64,000 nucleotides of DNA from contig NZ_PSTZ01000001.1 of assembly GCF_002931555.1 (NCBI RefSeq), positions 186,001 to 250,000 of the forward strand, written 5' to 3'. The notes beneath the pieces were generated by a model. It saw only the letters and a program-made list of their open reading frames with translations. It searched no databases and was not told the origin of the DNA. The position numbers and the translations under genes were made by a program. Within the stretch, counting starts at the first letter, position 1, and every line of letters starts with the position of its first letter. This DNA comes from Pseudoclavibacter sp. RFBB5 (GTDB taxonomy: Bacteria > Actinomycetota > Actinomycetes > Actinomycetales > Microbacteriaceae). Positions 41,096 through 49,558 of the stretch are shown in pieces.

Positions 41096-41737
41096 CTATT
41101 CGTCGCCCAGGTAGAAGGAGGCGGTGCGGGCCGCGGAGTCGTGTGCGTCGTCGGGGTCGGCACCGGCGCTGAGGTGGGCGGTGCACCAGCGGTCGGCCGC
41201 GGACTCGATGAAGCGCTTGCCCTCCGCAGTGTCGTTGAAGGCGGAGAGAGCCACCTGCACGTCGGTGCCGGAGTCGCCGAGAGCGAGTGCGAGGGCGAGG
41301 AGGGCGCCGTCCCAGCCGATGCCGGTAGCGGCCGGGCCGTACTGAGCCCAGTGCTCGTTGTCCGGCACCGTGTGGTGCAGCGTCAGGCGAGTGCCCGGTC
41401 CGGCGGGGTCGAGTGTCAGGCGGACTCGGCTGACATCGCCGTCGTACTCCCACGTCACGCGGAGCTCCGTGTGCGGCTGGCAGTGCTCGATGGTGCCGGA
41501 TGTGCCGCTGGCGGTCAGCCGGTACCTCCCGCCCTCGGCGAGCTCGCCGTCGACGGGTTCGAACCAGCGCGAGAGGCCCTCTGGTGTTGTGCACGACGTC
41601 CACACGGCTTCAGGCGAGTTCGGGAAGGTGCGCTCGAGCGTGACGACGTAGCTCGTGCCGTCTCGCGCGACGCTGCGCGTGACGTTCTCAAGGCTCTCGG
41701 TCGACGCTCCGGCGGGGGACACCGGTTTCGTTTCCAT
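41096..41737 (-). CDS. AHSA1/SRPBCC domain protein
   Basis: A 213-residue protein with an N-terminal AHSA1-like domain: TLERTFPNSPEAVWTSCTTP, EGLSRWFEPVDGELAEGGRY, WEYDGDVSRVRLTLDPAGPG and TRLTLHHTVPDNEHWAQYGP, then GWDGALLALALAL. A C-terminal helical extension (FNDTAEGKRFIESAADRW) is common in the environmental members of this group. Ligand and partner unknown. ATG 41737 is preferred because the conserved domain begins shortly after it; longer upstream frames run into the divergent polymerase gene. Confidence 0.82.
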   Translation of the reverse strand: METKPVSPAGASTESLENVTRSVARDGTSYVVTLERTFPNSPEAVWTSCTTPEGLSRWFEPVDGELAEGGRYRLTASGTSGTIEHCQPHTELRVTWEYDGDVSRVRLTLDPAGPGTRLTLHHTVPDNEHWAQYGPAATGIGWDGALLALALALGDSGTDVQVALSAFNDTAEGKRFIESAADRWCTAHLSAGADPDDAHDSAARTASFYLGDE

Positions 41738-41843
41738 GTGGCAGCGTGCCTGGCGTTGTTGTGGAATGGCGCAGACCCGGGGAATTGCGCAAGGGTCCGG
41801 CTTCGAGGCGGATCTTGTCCGTGGTCTGCCCCACAATGAACGG

Positions 41844-43478
41844 ATGCACATCCTGGTCACGTCGCTCGAGCGCGGCTTCGCGCTCGAAGATCGACGCGAC
41901 GCCGCACCCACCGCCGACGCCGCTTCCTCGCACGCCCCTCGCGTGCGGATCGTCCCGGACGCCATCGGGCTCGCGCAGCTGGTGTCCGAGTGCGAGCGGT
42001 CGGCCCCAGCAGGCGACCCGATTCGCTGGGTGTGGAACAGCCAGGACATCGTGCCCCGGCTGCTCGCCCACGGGGTGCGGGTGGGCCGGTGCCACGACCT
42101 TCGGCTCGCGGGCCGCATCCTCATCACAGCCGGCTATCTCGATGCGAGCCTCGATGTGGCGGACGCGCGAGGCGGGTCTCAGCCCGGTGAGGGCCTCTTC
42201 GACCTCGACGCCGAGAACCCGGGCACGCCCGCCGCGACCCGCGAGCTCTTCGAAGCGCAGCTCGCGGCCCTGGAGGCGGCGAACCACGGGGGATCCCGGA
42301 AGGGTGCGCTCGCGTTCCTCGTCGGGGTCGAGAGCGCGGGAGCCCTGGTCGCGGCGGAGCTCCGGGCTGCTGGCATGCCGTTCAGCATCGAGCGCCACGA
42401 GCGTGTCCTCGTGGAGGCGTTGGGGTCGCGGGGCGCTGGCGGCAGGCCCGCGAAGCTCGAGGCCGCGGCATCGGTGGTGCGTTCCGCGCTGGACGAGCCG
42501 ACCCTCAACGTCGATTCACCCAAGGACCTGCTCGCTGCACTGCGCCGCGCCGGGCTCGACGTGGCAAGCACCAGCAAGTGGGAGCTGTGGGGCAAGGACC
42601 ATCCGGTTGTCGAGGCGCTCCTGCACTACAAGCGTCTGCATCGGCTGTTCACGGCGAACGGATGGACCTGGCGCGACGAGTGGATCCATGGCGGACGCTT
42701 CCGGCCCGACTACGTTCCGGGTGGCGTCGTGACGGGACGCTGGGCGACCAGCGGCGGCGGGGCCATGCAGCTCCCCAAGGAGATCCGCAGCGCGGTCGTG
42801 GCCGACCCGGGTTGGAAGCTCATCGTGGCCGATGCGGCGCAGCTCGAGCCGCGCATCCTTGCTGCCATGTCCGGCGATGAGGCCATGGCAAGAGCGGGCG
42901 CGCAGCGCGACATGTACACCGCGTTCGTCGATCGGGGCGTCGTACCCGACCGCGATAGTGCGAAGGTGGCGATGCTCGGCGCGATGTACGGCGCGACGAG
43001 CGGGCAGAGCGCGATCCTGTTGCCGGGCCTCGAGCGCGCCTACCCGCACGCGATGGCGCTCGTCGCCTCGGCCGCCCGCTCTGGGGAACGGGGACAGCAG
43101 GTGCACACCTGGCTCGGACGAACGTCTCCGTGGCCGCCCGCCGAGTTCTCGCCGCGCGACTTCGGACGCTTCACCCGCAACTTCATCGTGCAGGGCACGG
43201 CCGCCGAGTGGGCGCTCACCTGGATGGCCGGCATCCGGCAGCGGCTGGCCCGACTCGGAGTTGGATCGGTTGTGGATGCGCCGCTCGAGCGCAGCCCGCA
43301 CCTGGCGTACTTCCTGCACGACGAGGTAGTGGTGCACGCGCCCGCCGAGCTGGCAGACCGTGCAGCGGCTGAGGTCGTCGCGGCAGCCGCCGAGGCCGGA
43401 CGACTCCTCTTCTCGGGCAGCCAGGTCACCTTCCCCGTGGTGGCGCACGTCGTCGACAGCTACGGCGAGGCGAAGTAG
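41844..43478 (+). CDS. Family-A DNA polymerase-like protein with degenerate exonuclease domain
   Basis: A 544-residue protein of the type usually labelled bifunctional 3'-5' exonuclease/DNA polymerase in actinobacteria. The palm has motif A IVADAAQLEPRILAAMSGDE, motif B RDSAKVAMLGAMYGATSG and motif C YFLHDEVVVH, so the two catalytic Asp residues are kept; motif A has AAQ where DNA polymerase I has YSQ. The N-terminal part (WVWNSQDIVPRLL, CHDLRLAGRIL) resembles the exonuclease fold, but I do not see its DxE motif. There is no 5' nuclease. CACAAT 6 bases before the ATG may be a leaderless promoter. Confidence 0.85.
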   Translation: MHILVTSLERGFALEDRRDAAPTADAASSHAPRVRIVPDAIGLAQLVSECERSAPAGDPIRWVWNSQDIVPRLLAHGVRVGRCHDLRLAGRILITAGYLDASLDVADARGGSQPGEGLFDLDAENPGTPAATRELFEAQLAALEAANHGGSRKGALAFLVGVESAGALVAAELRAAGMPFSIERHERVLVEALGSRGAGGRPAKLEAAASVVRSALDEPTLNVDSPKDLLAALRRAGLDVASTSKWELWGKDHPVVEALLHYKRLHRLFTANGWTWRDEWIHGGRFRPDYVPGGVVTGRWATSGGGAMQLPKEIRSAVVADPGWKLIVADAAQLEPRILAAMSGDEAMARAGAQRDMYTAFVDRGVVPDRDSAKVAMLGAMYGATSGQSAILLPGLERAYPHAMALVASAARSGERGQQVHTWLGRTSPWPPAEFSPRDFGRFTRNFIVQGTAAEWALTWMAGIRQRLARLGVGSVVDAPLERSPHLAYFLHDEVVVHAPAELADRAAAEVVAAAAEAGRLLFSGSQVTFPVVAHVVDSYGEAK

Positions 43479-43496
43479 CTGAGCGAAGGAGCGCGC

Positions 43497-44669
43497 TCAG
43501 CGCTTCGGCCACACCCACTGCGGACCCTCGAACTGGAGTTGGCCGCGGATGCTCGTCGAGCCCGCCTCCTTCTCGAGCTCGATGACGTTCGCGTCGTCGC
43601 GGAGGCCCTCGACGAGCGGCTGCGAGTGCGTGACGACGATGACCTGCGTCTGCTCGGATGCGCTGCGGATGAGGCCCGCGAGCGTCGGGAGGAGGCTCGG
43701 ATGGAGGCTCGCCTCTGGCTCGTTGAGCACCAGCAGCTCGGGCATGCGGGGCGAGAGCAGGGCGGTGGCGAGGAGGATCATCCGCAGCGTGCCGTCGGAC
43801 AGCTCGCGGGCGTCGAGCGGCCTTGCGAGGCCGGGCTGCGACATGACGAGCCGCGCCATGCCGGACGCGTCTTCCCCGATGCCCACCCGGGAACCGGGGA
43901 AGGCGGCATCGATGGCGGCGTGGAAGGCTCTCGCGTTGCCGACCCGCTGCACCGTCGCGAGGGCCGCGGGGAGGCGCGAGCCGTCATCCGGCAGCACTGG
44001 GGTGAAGGTCGCTGGGCTCGGCAGCCTCGCCGGGGCTGCCGCGTCGGTGCGGAGGTAGTCGAGGAAGCGCCAGCCGCGCGCCGACTCGCGGAGCGCGTAG
44101 AGCTCGGGCGCCGTCGACGGGTCGGCGAGGGTGGCGAGCATCGACTCGGCCTCGCGCACGCTCCACTCGGCATGCACCAGCTTGAAGTTTGCGTCACGCA
44201 CCTTGACGAGGTTGCCGCGCCGTTCGACGAGTGTCGTGGAGGGTCGCAGCAGCTCGCTCGACCAGACGAGCTCGCTCTTCACGACCGGGTCGAACGGGAA
44301 GTCCGAGATGACGGGGATGCCCAGGTCGATCGCGAAGTTCTGCAAGGGCCTCGAGTCGGGGCGCTCGTGAGGCGGCATGCCGAGGTCGGTCGCGTACGAG
44401 GCGGTCGAGGTGCGGAGGCCGAGCTTGAGGGTGACGGGCGTGCCACGGGAGCGCTTGCCCGCGTGCAGCGCAGCCCGCAGCCCGCCTTCCATCGCGAGCG
44501 ATGACAAGGCGCCCTCGCGGATGATGTCGTGCAGCAGGCGCAGGGCTCGGTACAGGTTCGACTTGCCGCTGCCGTTCGCGCCGGTGATGACGTTGAGGCG
44601 TTCGAGTGCCACCGTGACGCTCTTGATGGACCGGTAGTTCTCGATGGCGAGGAGTTCAAGCATGCTCAC
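43497..44669 (-). CDS. SMC/RecF-like AAA ATPase (AAA_21)
   Basis: A 390-residue ATPase: LELLAIENYRSIKSVTVALE, Walker A ITGANGSGKSNLYRALRLL, signature ARELSDGTLRMILLATALL, Walker B ELLVLNEPEASLHPSLLPTL, and D/H-loop QVIVVTHSQPLVEGL. It is the compact ABC-ATPase head found in OLD-like and RecF-like proteins, without a TOPRIM or long coiled coil. Some relatives act in phage defence or DNA repair, but nothing adjacent supports a specific role. ATG 44669 and ATG 44663 are both possible. It converges on the polymerase gene, 18 bp apart. Confidence 0.82.
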   Translation of the reverse strand: MSMLELLAIENYRSIKSVTVALERLNVITGANGSGKSNLYRALRLLHDIIREGALSSLAMEGGLRAALHAGKRSRGTPVTLKLGLRTSTASYATDLGMPPHERPDSRPLQNFAIDLGIPVISDFPFDPVVKSELVWSSELLRPSTTLVERRGNLVKVRDANFKLVHAEWSVREAESMLATLADPSTAPELYALRESARGWRFLDYLRTDAAAPARLPSPATFTPVLPDDGSRLPAALATVQRVGNARAFHAAIDAAFPGSRVGIGEDASGMARLVMSQPGLARPLDARELSDGTLRMILLATALLSPRMPELLVLNEPEASLHPSLLPTLAGLIRSASEQTQVIVVTHSQPLVEGLRDDANVIELEKEAGSTSIRGQLQFEGPQWVWPKR

Positions 44670-44712
44670 ACGCTAGGAGGTGCCACCGACAATGTCGCTT
44701 GAGGGAGCGGAA

Positions 44713-44752
44713 GAGCCCCTCGGGCGGAGGTGAGCTCCGGCCCGAGGGGCTC
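44713..44752. terminator. Strong 13-bp hairpin terminator
   Basis: GAGCCCCTCGGGC (44713-44725) pairs perfectly with GCCCGAGGGGCTC (44740-44752). It lies 15 bp after the aldehyde dehydrogenase stop on the minus strand and upstream of the AAA_21 gene, so it separates the two transcripts. Confidence 0.8.
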
Positions 44753-44766
44753 CCGGTCGACCAGGA

Positions 44767-46137
44767 CTACTTGACCTGGCGGATGAGCTTCTTGTTGACG
44801 AACTCCTCGATGCCGAGCGAGCCGAGCTCGCGGCCGAAGCCCGAGCGCTTCACGCCGCCGAACGGCAGCTCCGGGCTGTCGAGGCCGACGCCGTTGATGT
44901 AGACCATGCCGGCTTCGATGGCGTCGGCAACGCGCTGTGCCTGCTCCTGGTCGGTCGTGAAGAGGTACGAGCCGAGGCCGAACGGGGTCGCGTTGGCGAG
45001 CTCGATGGCCTCCTCTTCGCTGCTGACCTTGTAGAGCGCCGCGACGGGGCCGAAGAACTCCTCCGTGTAGGCGTCGTTGTCTGGCGTGACGCCGGCGAGC
45101 ACCGTCGACTCGAAGAAGTTGCCGTCGTGACCACCGCCTCCGAGCAGCTGCGCGCCCTGAGCGACCGCGCGTTCGACCTGCTCCGCGAGGTTCTTCGTGG
45201 CTGGCGCCGAGGAGAGCGGGCCGAGCTCGGCGTCGTCCTTCGTCGGGTCGACGGGGGCCACCGAGGTCATCGCGGCCGTGAACTTCTCGGCGAACTCGTC
45301 GTAGAGCGAGTCGATGACGATCATGCGCTTCGCGCCGTTGCAGGCCTGTCCGGAGTTGTCGAGGCGGGCGGCGACCGCGGCCTCGACGGCCTCGTCGACG
45401 CTGTCGGTGCTGAGCAGGATGAACGGGTCGGACCCGCCGAGCTCGAGCACGACCTTCTTGAGGTTGCGCCCTGCGATCTCGGCGACGGCCGCCCCGGCAC
45501 GCTCGGAACCGGTCAGCGAGACCCCGTGGATGCGGTCGTCGGCGATGATGTCGGCGATCTGCTCGTTGGTGGCGAAGATGTTGACGTACGCGCCCGTCGG
45601 GAAGCCCGCGTCCGCGAAGATCTGCTCGAGCGCGGTCGCCGACTCGGGGCACTGCCCGGCGTGCTTCAACAGGATCGGGTTGCCGAGCACGAGGTTCGGG
45701 CCGGCGAAGCGGGCGACCTGGTAGTAGGGGAAGTTCCAGGGCATGATGCCGAGGAGGGGCCCGATGGCCGAGCGCCGGATGAGGGCGGTTCCCTCGCCGC
45801 CGAGCAGCTCGATCGGGGCGTCCTTCAGGAAGTTCTCTGCGTTGTCGGCGTAGTACTGCAGGATGTCGGCGCTGAAGTCGACCTCGCCGTAGGACTGCTC
45901 CATGGGCTTGCCCATCTCGCGGGTGATGATCTGGGCGAGCTCCTCGCGGCGCTCGCGGTGCAGCTCGGCGGCACGGCGCATGAGGGCGGCGCGCTCCGCG
46001 ACGGTGCTGGGCTTCGACCACGTGCGGTACGCGGTGTCGAGGCTCTGCAGCGCAGTCTCGATGCCGTCCTCGGTGACGAGCGGGAATTCCTCTCCCTGCT
46101 CGCCGGTCGCTGGGTTCACAACTACGTAGGTGCTCAA
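44767..46137 (-). CDS. gabD: NAD(P)-dependent succinate-semialdehyde dehydrogenase
   Basis: A 456-residue aldehyde dehydrogenase that oxidises succinate semialdehyde to succinate. MPWNFPYYQVARFAGPNLVL, SLTGSERAGAAVAEIAGRNL, VLELGGSDPFIL (Glu) and LDNSGQACNGAKRMIV (catalytic Cys) match the SSADH group, as does the shortened N-terminus. TTG 46137 is chosen because GGAG sits 5 bases before it and the protein then begins STYVVVNPATG like its homologues; ATG 46152 adds five residues. No GABA transaminase gene is nearby. Confidence 0.87.
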   Translation of the reverse strand: MSTYVVVNPATGEQGEEFPLVTEDGIETALQSLDTAYRTWSKPSTVAERAALMRRAAELHRERREELAQIITREMGKPMEQSYGEVDFSADILQYYADNAENFLKDAPIELLGGEGTALIRRSAIGPLLGIMPWNFPYYQVARFAGPNLVLGNPILLKHAGQCPESATALEQIFADAGFPTGAYVNIFATNEQIADIIADDRIHGVSLTGSERAGAAVAEIAGRNLKKVVLELGGSDPFILLSTDSVDEAVEAAVAARLDNSGQACNGAKRMIVIDSLYDEFAEKFTAAMTSVAPVDPTKDDAELGPLSSAPATKNLAEQVERAVAQGAQLLGGGGHDGNFFESTVLAGVTPDNDAYTEEFFGPVAALYKVSSEEEAIELANATPFGLGSYLFTTDQEQAQRVADAIEAGMVYINGVGLDSPELPFGGVKRSGFGRELGSLGIEEFVNKKLIRQVK

Positions 46138-46238
46138 ACTCACTCCAGACATTGGATGCGTGCGCGCAGCATCGCGCGATTGGGTGAAGCCTAGGAGATG
46201 TGGCCTCGGAAACCCAGGGTTCGCGCCGAATTAACTGA

Positions 46239-46258
46239 ATCTCGTTCATTTACGAGAT
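46239..46258. promoter_or_regulatory. Inverted repeat between gabD and the AAA+ ATPase
   Basis: ATCTCGT (46239-46245) and ACGAGAT (46252-46258) form a perfect inverted repeat around TCATTT, in an A/T-richer stretch about 100 bp from both divergent starts. It is a candidate operator for an unknown regulator. TAGGCT at 46317-46322 is a likely -10 for the ATPase gene. Confidence 0.45.
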
Positions 46259-46360
46259 GTGGGATGGTCAACGCCGAGGAGCGGCGCCGAGCGTGCCTTT
46301 TCCAGCGGCGTCGTCCTAGGCTCGCGATCGGCGGGACGCGCCCGCCGGCGAGGGGATGAC

Positions 46361-48013
46361 ATGAGCGAGACGCAGGTCGCCGATGAGCAGTTCTACCGCT
46401 CCTTCAAGCGGTTCCTCGAGCGGGTCAACGAGACGCCGCCAGACGCGAGGGTGCAGCGAACGCCGTTCGGCGAGGAGCTGAGCGACTTCCTCGGTGCGGA
46501 TGCCGAGGCGCTCCCTGTGGTCGTCGAGGAGTTCGCGAGCTACCGAATCGTCGACGCCGACATCGCACTCGAGGAGATCGCCGGCCGCGGGGAGGCTCGC
46601 CTCGTCGGTGTCGCGGGCGGTTCGGCCCATGCGCACGCCGGACTCGCCGAGCTCATCTCGAGCCCTCACCTCCCCTTCAAGGCGGGCCCGGCCGAGTTCG
46701 CCGAGAAGGCGACCGGGCCGAAGACCACCAGGCAGGTCGTGAGCTTCGGTGCCCGACTCCTCTCCTACCGCGGGGCGCGGGTCGTCATCATGCAGCGCGC
46801 ATCCCGTCCCGACATGGGGCGGCCGCAGAGCCAGCTCGAGGTGCTCACCGCCGCCGAGCCGGCGCTCGTCTCCGAGCTGCTCGGTGAGGTGCGCTCGCTC
46901 ATGGTCGAGCGCAGCGTCCTGCGCGGCAAGGTGCTGGCGTTCGAGAGCAGCGACTTCCGGATGGATGCCGGTGCGACGTTCTTGGAGCGGCCGGACGTCG
47001 CCGAGGGCGATGTCATCCTGCCGTTCGGTGTGCTCGAGTCCGTCGTCGCGCACGTCATCGAAATCGGGCGCCAGCGCGAGGTCCTGCTCGCCGCGGGCCA
47101 GCACCTGAAACGCGGCGTGCTGCTCTACGGTCCGCCCGGCACCGGCAAGACGCTCACCGTCAGGCACCTCCTCAGCCGCACGGAGGGGGTGACCGCCGTG
47201 CTGTTGACCGGGTCGAGCATCCAGCACATCAGCGCGGCCGCGGAACTGGCCCGCACCCTGCAACCATCGATCGTCGTGCTCGAGGACATCGACCTCGTCG
47301 CCATGGAACGGCACGCCTCGCCGCAGCCGCTGCTGTTCGAAGTGCTCGACGCGCTTGACGGCCTGGACGGCGACGCCGACGTCGCGTTCGTCATGACGAC
47401 GAACCGCGTGCAGGTGCTCGAGCGTGCCCTCGTCTCCCGGCCCGGTCGCGTCGACCTCGCCGTGGAGATCGCGCTGCCCGGCAGACCGGAGCGCCTCCGC
47501 CTGCTCGAGAAGTACGCGACGGGGCTGCCGTTCAGCGAGGCGGCGCTGGCTGAGGCGGCGCAGCGCGCCGAGCGGACCACCGGCTCGTTCTCGAAGGAGC
47601 TCGTCCGGCGAGCAGTGCTCACCGCGGCGAGGAACGGCGTCGAGGTCGACGACGACATCCTGCTTCACGAACTCGACGATCTCATGTCGGCGCAGTCCGC
47701 CCTCACGCGTCGGCTTCTCGGCGACGGCAGCGAGACCGACGGAATCGGCGACGACAGTGACGACGAGGGTGGGATGCCAGGCGGGGCCGCGCAGGCACGG
47801 GCGGCCCTGTTCGAGGGCACGGGGCCGGGGCGGTACTCGACGTCGTACGTTCCGATCGGCACCCAGTCCGACTTCGGTTGGACCGCGCATGTGCACGCCT
47901 CGGGCGACAGCTACCAGCCAGGGGCGACGAGCGTGCCATCGGGGCCGGAGCATCCGGACACGAAGCATCCGGATACGCAGCGGCCGGATACGCAGTGGCC
48001 GGACGGAGCGTGA
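46361..48013 (+). CDS. AAA+ ATPase (Cdc48/FtsH-like core) with repeat tail
   Basis: A 550-residue cytosolic ATPase. The N-terminal 230 residues are a family-specific domain. The AAA+ core has LKRGVLLYGPPGTGKTLTVR (Walker A near 257), SIVVLEDIDLVAMER (Walker B), FVMTTNRVQVLERALVSRPG (sensor 1 and arginine finger region) and a C-terminal helical lid. The last 100 residues are acidic and end in HPDT/RPDT repeats. It may remodel protein complexes; no protease domain is present. GAGGGG precedes the ATG, and the stop overlaps the next gene. Confidence 0.82.
   Translation: MSETQVADEQFYRSFKRFLERVNETPPDARVQRTPFGEELSDFLGADAEALPVVVEEFASYRIVDADIALEEIAGRGEARLVGVAGGSAHAHAGLAELISSPHLPFKAGPAEFAEKATGPKTTRQVVSFGARLLSYRGARVVIMQRASRPDMGRPQSQLEVLTAAEPALVSELLGEVRSLMVERSVLRGKVLAFESSDFRMDAGATFLERPDVAEGDVILPFGVLESVVAHVIEIGRQREVLLAAGQHLKRGVLLYGPPGTGKTLTVRHLLSRTEGVTAVLLTGSSIQHISAAAELARTLQPSIVVLEDIDLVAMERHASPQPLLFEVLDALDGLDGDADVAFVMTTNRVQVLERALVSRPGRVDLAVEIALPGRPERLRLLEKYATGLPFSEAALAEAAQRAERTTGSFSKELVRRAVLTAARNGVEVDDDILLHELDDLMSAQSALTRRLLGDGSETDGIGDDSDDEGGMPGGAAQARAALFEGTGPGRYSTSYVPIGTQSDFGWTAHVHASGDSYQPGATSVPSGPEHPDTKHPDTQRPDTQWPDGA
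47951..48010 (+). repeat. Four 15-bp tandem repeats at the end of the AAA+ gene
   Basis: Units such as CATCCGGACACGAAG, CATCCGGATACGCAG and CGGCCGGATACGCAG run in tandem, encoding HPDTK, HPDTQ and RPDTQ; the fourth unit is diverged and contains the overlap with the next gene's GTG. The 15-base period keeps the frame, so copy number may vary between strains. Confidence 0.7.
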
Positions 48014-48435
48014 ACGCGGTGGCAGCTAGGGGGACACCTGTCGGGGCCGTGTGCATCGGCGTCGGCGTGCTCCTCGCGATGAGCGGATGCTCGATCCTCA
48101 TCCCGCAGTACGGGCTCACAATCAGGCAGGCGGTGGTCGACGCGGAGTACACGGGCCCGGACTACGCGAGCAACCCCGTGGAGATCACGGAGTCGGCCTG
48201 CGGCGACGAGATCGACTGCGTCGAGGCATGGTCGACGGACCAGGCCGACTACTACCGCTTCGCGACGCGAGACAAGGCCACCGAGTTCGCCGAAGGGCTC
48301 GCCGATGGGGCGCAGTCGCACTTCATCGTCATGGACTTCGCCGGCAAGACGGGCATCGACCGCGTCGACCAGGAGGCGGCGTCGTGCCAGTTGCGCGGGG
48401 TCCACTTCGATCATGAGGGCCCCTGCATCGACTGA
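48010..48435 (+). CDS. Small lipoprotein coupled to the AAA+ ATPase
   Basis: A 141-residue protein starting at GTG 48010, overlapping the ATPase TGA. The signal peptide (AVCIGVGVLLAMSGC) has a lipobox with Cys27, so the mature protein is lipid-anchored outside the membrane. The rest contains four more cysteines in SACGDEIDCVEAW, ASCQLRG and GPCID, suggesting disulfides, and ADYYRFATRDKATEFAEGLA. No family is recognised. The coupling to a cytosolic ATPase is unexplained. Confidence 0.72.
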   Translation: MNAVAARGTPVGAVCIGVGVLLAMSGCSILIPQYGLTIRQAVVDAEYTGPDYASNPVEITESACGDEIDCVEAWSTDQADYYRFATRDKATEFAEGLADGAQSHFIVMDFAGKTGIDRVDQEAASCQLRGVHFDHEGPCID

Positions 48436-48546
48436 TGCTGCTGCTCCGCGACGTCTTCGAGCGGCCGCTCCGGCCGGCTGGTGTCCTGCGAGAACACCGA
48501 TGTGCGGGCCGGACGCTGTTTTGCTTCCGGTCGCGCGTCGGTCTTT

Positions 48547-48565
48547 GCTAGTTTGATGAACTAGC
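48547..48565. promoter_or_regulatory. Candidate MarR operator upstream of marR
   Basis: GCTAGTT-TGATG-AACTAGC is a perfect 7-bp inverted repeat 35 bases before the regulator's ATG, likely an autoregulatory site. A close copy of its core lies before the small membrane-protein gene at 49242. Confidence 0.65.
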
Positions 48566-48600
48566 TTCCTGGCGTTCGGTGCGCCAGCACGAGGAGGATC

Positions 48601-49164
48601 ATGGCGCAGAAGCCAGCCGAGCACTCGTCCGGGTACTGGTACCCGACGGGAGGGCAGCACGCGACGTCGGTCGACGTGCTGAACCTGCTCCGTGAATACC
48701 GCGAGGCTGAGGCGAAGATGCGTGCGCGGACGCGGTCGTCGATGCGCATGAACGAGAACGACCTCCTGGCTCTCCGCTTCCTCCTCCAGCAGCAGCGCCA
48801 CGGCAAGGTCGTGGTGCAGAAGGACCTGGGGCAGCGCCTCAACATCTCCTCTGCGTCGGTGACCGGTCTCGTGGACCGACTCGTGAAGAGCGGGCATGTC
48901 GAGCGTCGCCCGCACCCCACGGACCGTCGGGCCTCGATCATCGCCCCGACAGTCGAATCCGACCGCGAAGTCCGAGAGACGTTGGGGGTCATGCACCAGC
49001 GGATGATCGCGGTGGTCGACTCCCTCAGCACCGAGGAACTCGATGGTGTCGCCAAGTTCCTCTCTGGCATGGTGGGGTCGGTCGAAGCGCCCGCCGCTCA
49101 CGATGCCCCGGAGGCCGACGGTGTGGCGGATCCGGCGCCCGTCATGGTCGTGCATCGCTCCTAA
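48601..49164 (+). CDS. MarR-family transcriptional regulator
   Basis: A 187-residue winged-helix regulator. The DNA-binding core (about 55-125) has MNENDLLALRFLLQQQRHGK, QKDLGQRLNISSASVTGLVD and RLVKSGHVERRPHPTDRRAS, the MarR recognition helix and wing. The N-terminal helix region is Tyr/Gly-rich and the last 25 residues are a disordered acidic tail. GAGGAGG precedes the ATG. It probably represses itself and the downstream membrane protein gene through TAGTT-N5-AACTA-like sites. Ligand unknown. Confidence 0.9.
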   Translation: MAQKPAEHSSGYWYPTGGQHATSVDVLNLLREYREAEAKMRARTRSSMRMNENDLLALRFLLQQQRHGKVVVQKDLGQRLNISSASVTGLVDRLVKSGHVERRPHPTDRRASIIAPTVESDREVRETLGVMHQRMIAVVDSLSTEELDGVAKFLSGMVGSVEAPAAHDAPEADGVADPAPVMVVHRS

Positions 49165-49221
49165 TCGGCTCGCGGGATACCCGTCGCATGAGCGGGCGTC
49201 AACCCTTGAGCAGATCCTATT

Positions 49222-49236
49222 TAGTTAAATAAGCTA
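49222..49236 (+). promoter_or_regulatory. Second MarR-type site before a small membrane protein
   Basis: TAGTT-AAATA-AGCTA differs from the core upstream of marR (TAGTT-N5-AACTA) by one base in the conserved arms and ends 5 bases before the ATG at 49242. The surrounding 30 bases are the most A/T-rich stretch in this part of the window, as expected for a promoter. TATTTA and TAAATA (49218-49231) also form a palindrome. Confidence 0.55.
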
Positions 49237-49241
49237 CATAT

Positions 49242-49427
49242 ATGCTCGGACAACGACGAAGGCTCACCCGCACTGCAGTAGCCGACGCTCGACGACGCGC
49301 TGAAGACCGCTACTGGGATGTCTACCAGCGGACCGTCATGCCAGGTGAGCTCCTCGCCCTCTGCTTCGTGGGCGCCACGATCTCGATCGGCGTCGCCGTG
49401 TCCTTCTTCGCCTTCATGCCCTGGTAG
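49242..49427 (+). CDS. Small single-helix membrane protein (61 aa)
   Basis: The N-terminal 35 residues are strongly basic (MLGQRRRLTRTAVADARRRA then EDRYWDVYQRT), followed by one membrane helix (ELLALCFVGATISIGVAVSF) and FAFMPW at the end. It would sit in the membrane with the basic part inside. No family is recognised. It follows the MarR gene, and its promoter holds a copy of the apparent MarR site, so it may be a stress- or drug-induced small protein. Confidence 0.6.
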   Translation: MLGQRRRLTRTAVADARRRAEDRYWDVYQRTVMPGELLALCFVGATISIGVAVSFFAFMPW

Positions 49428-49558
49428 CCAGGCGCAGGACCGTCGCGAGCGTGCTCCCGGCCGCTTGGATGTTCGGCACAATCGGCTGGTTCGACTGACG
49501 GATCGGTGCGAGGCTCCCTGTGTGCATCCGCCCGGGTGCGATGGCGCAGAGGAGCGAC

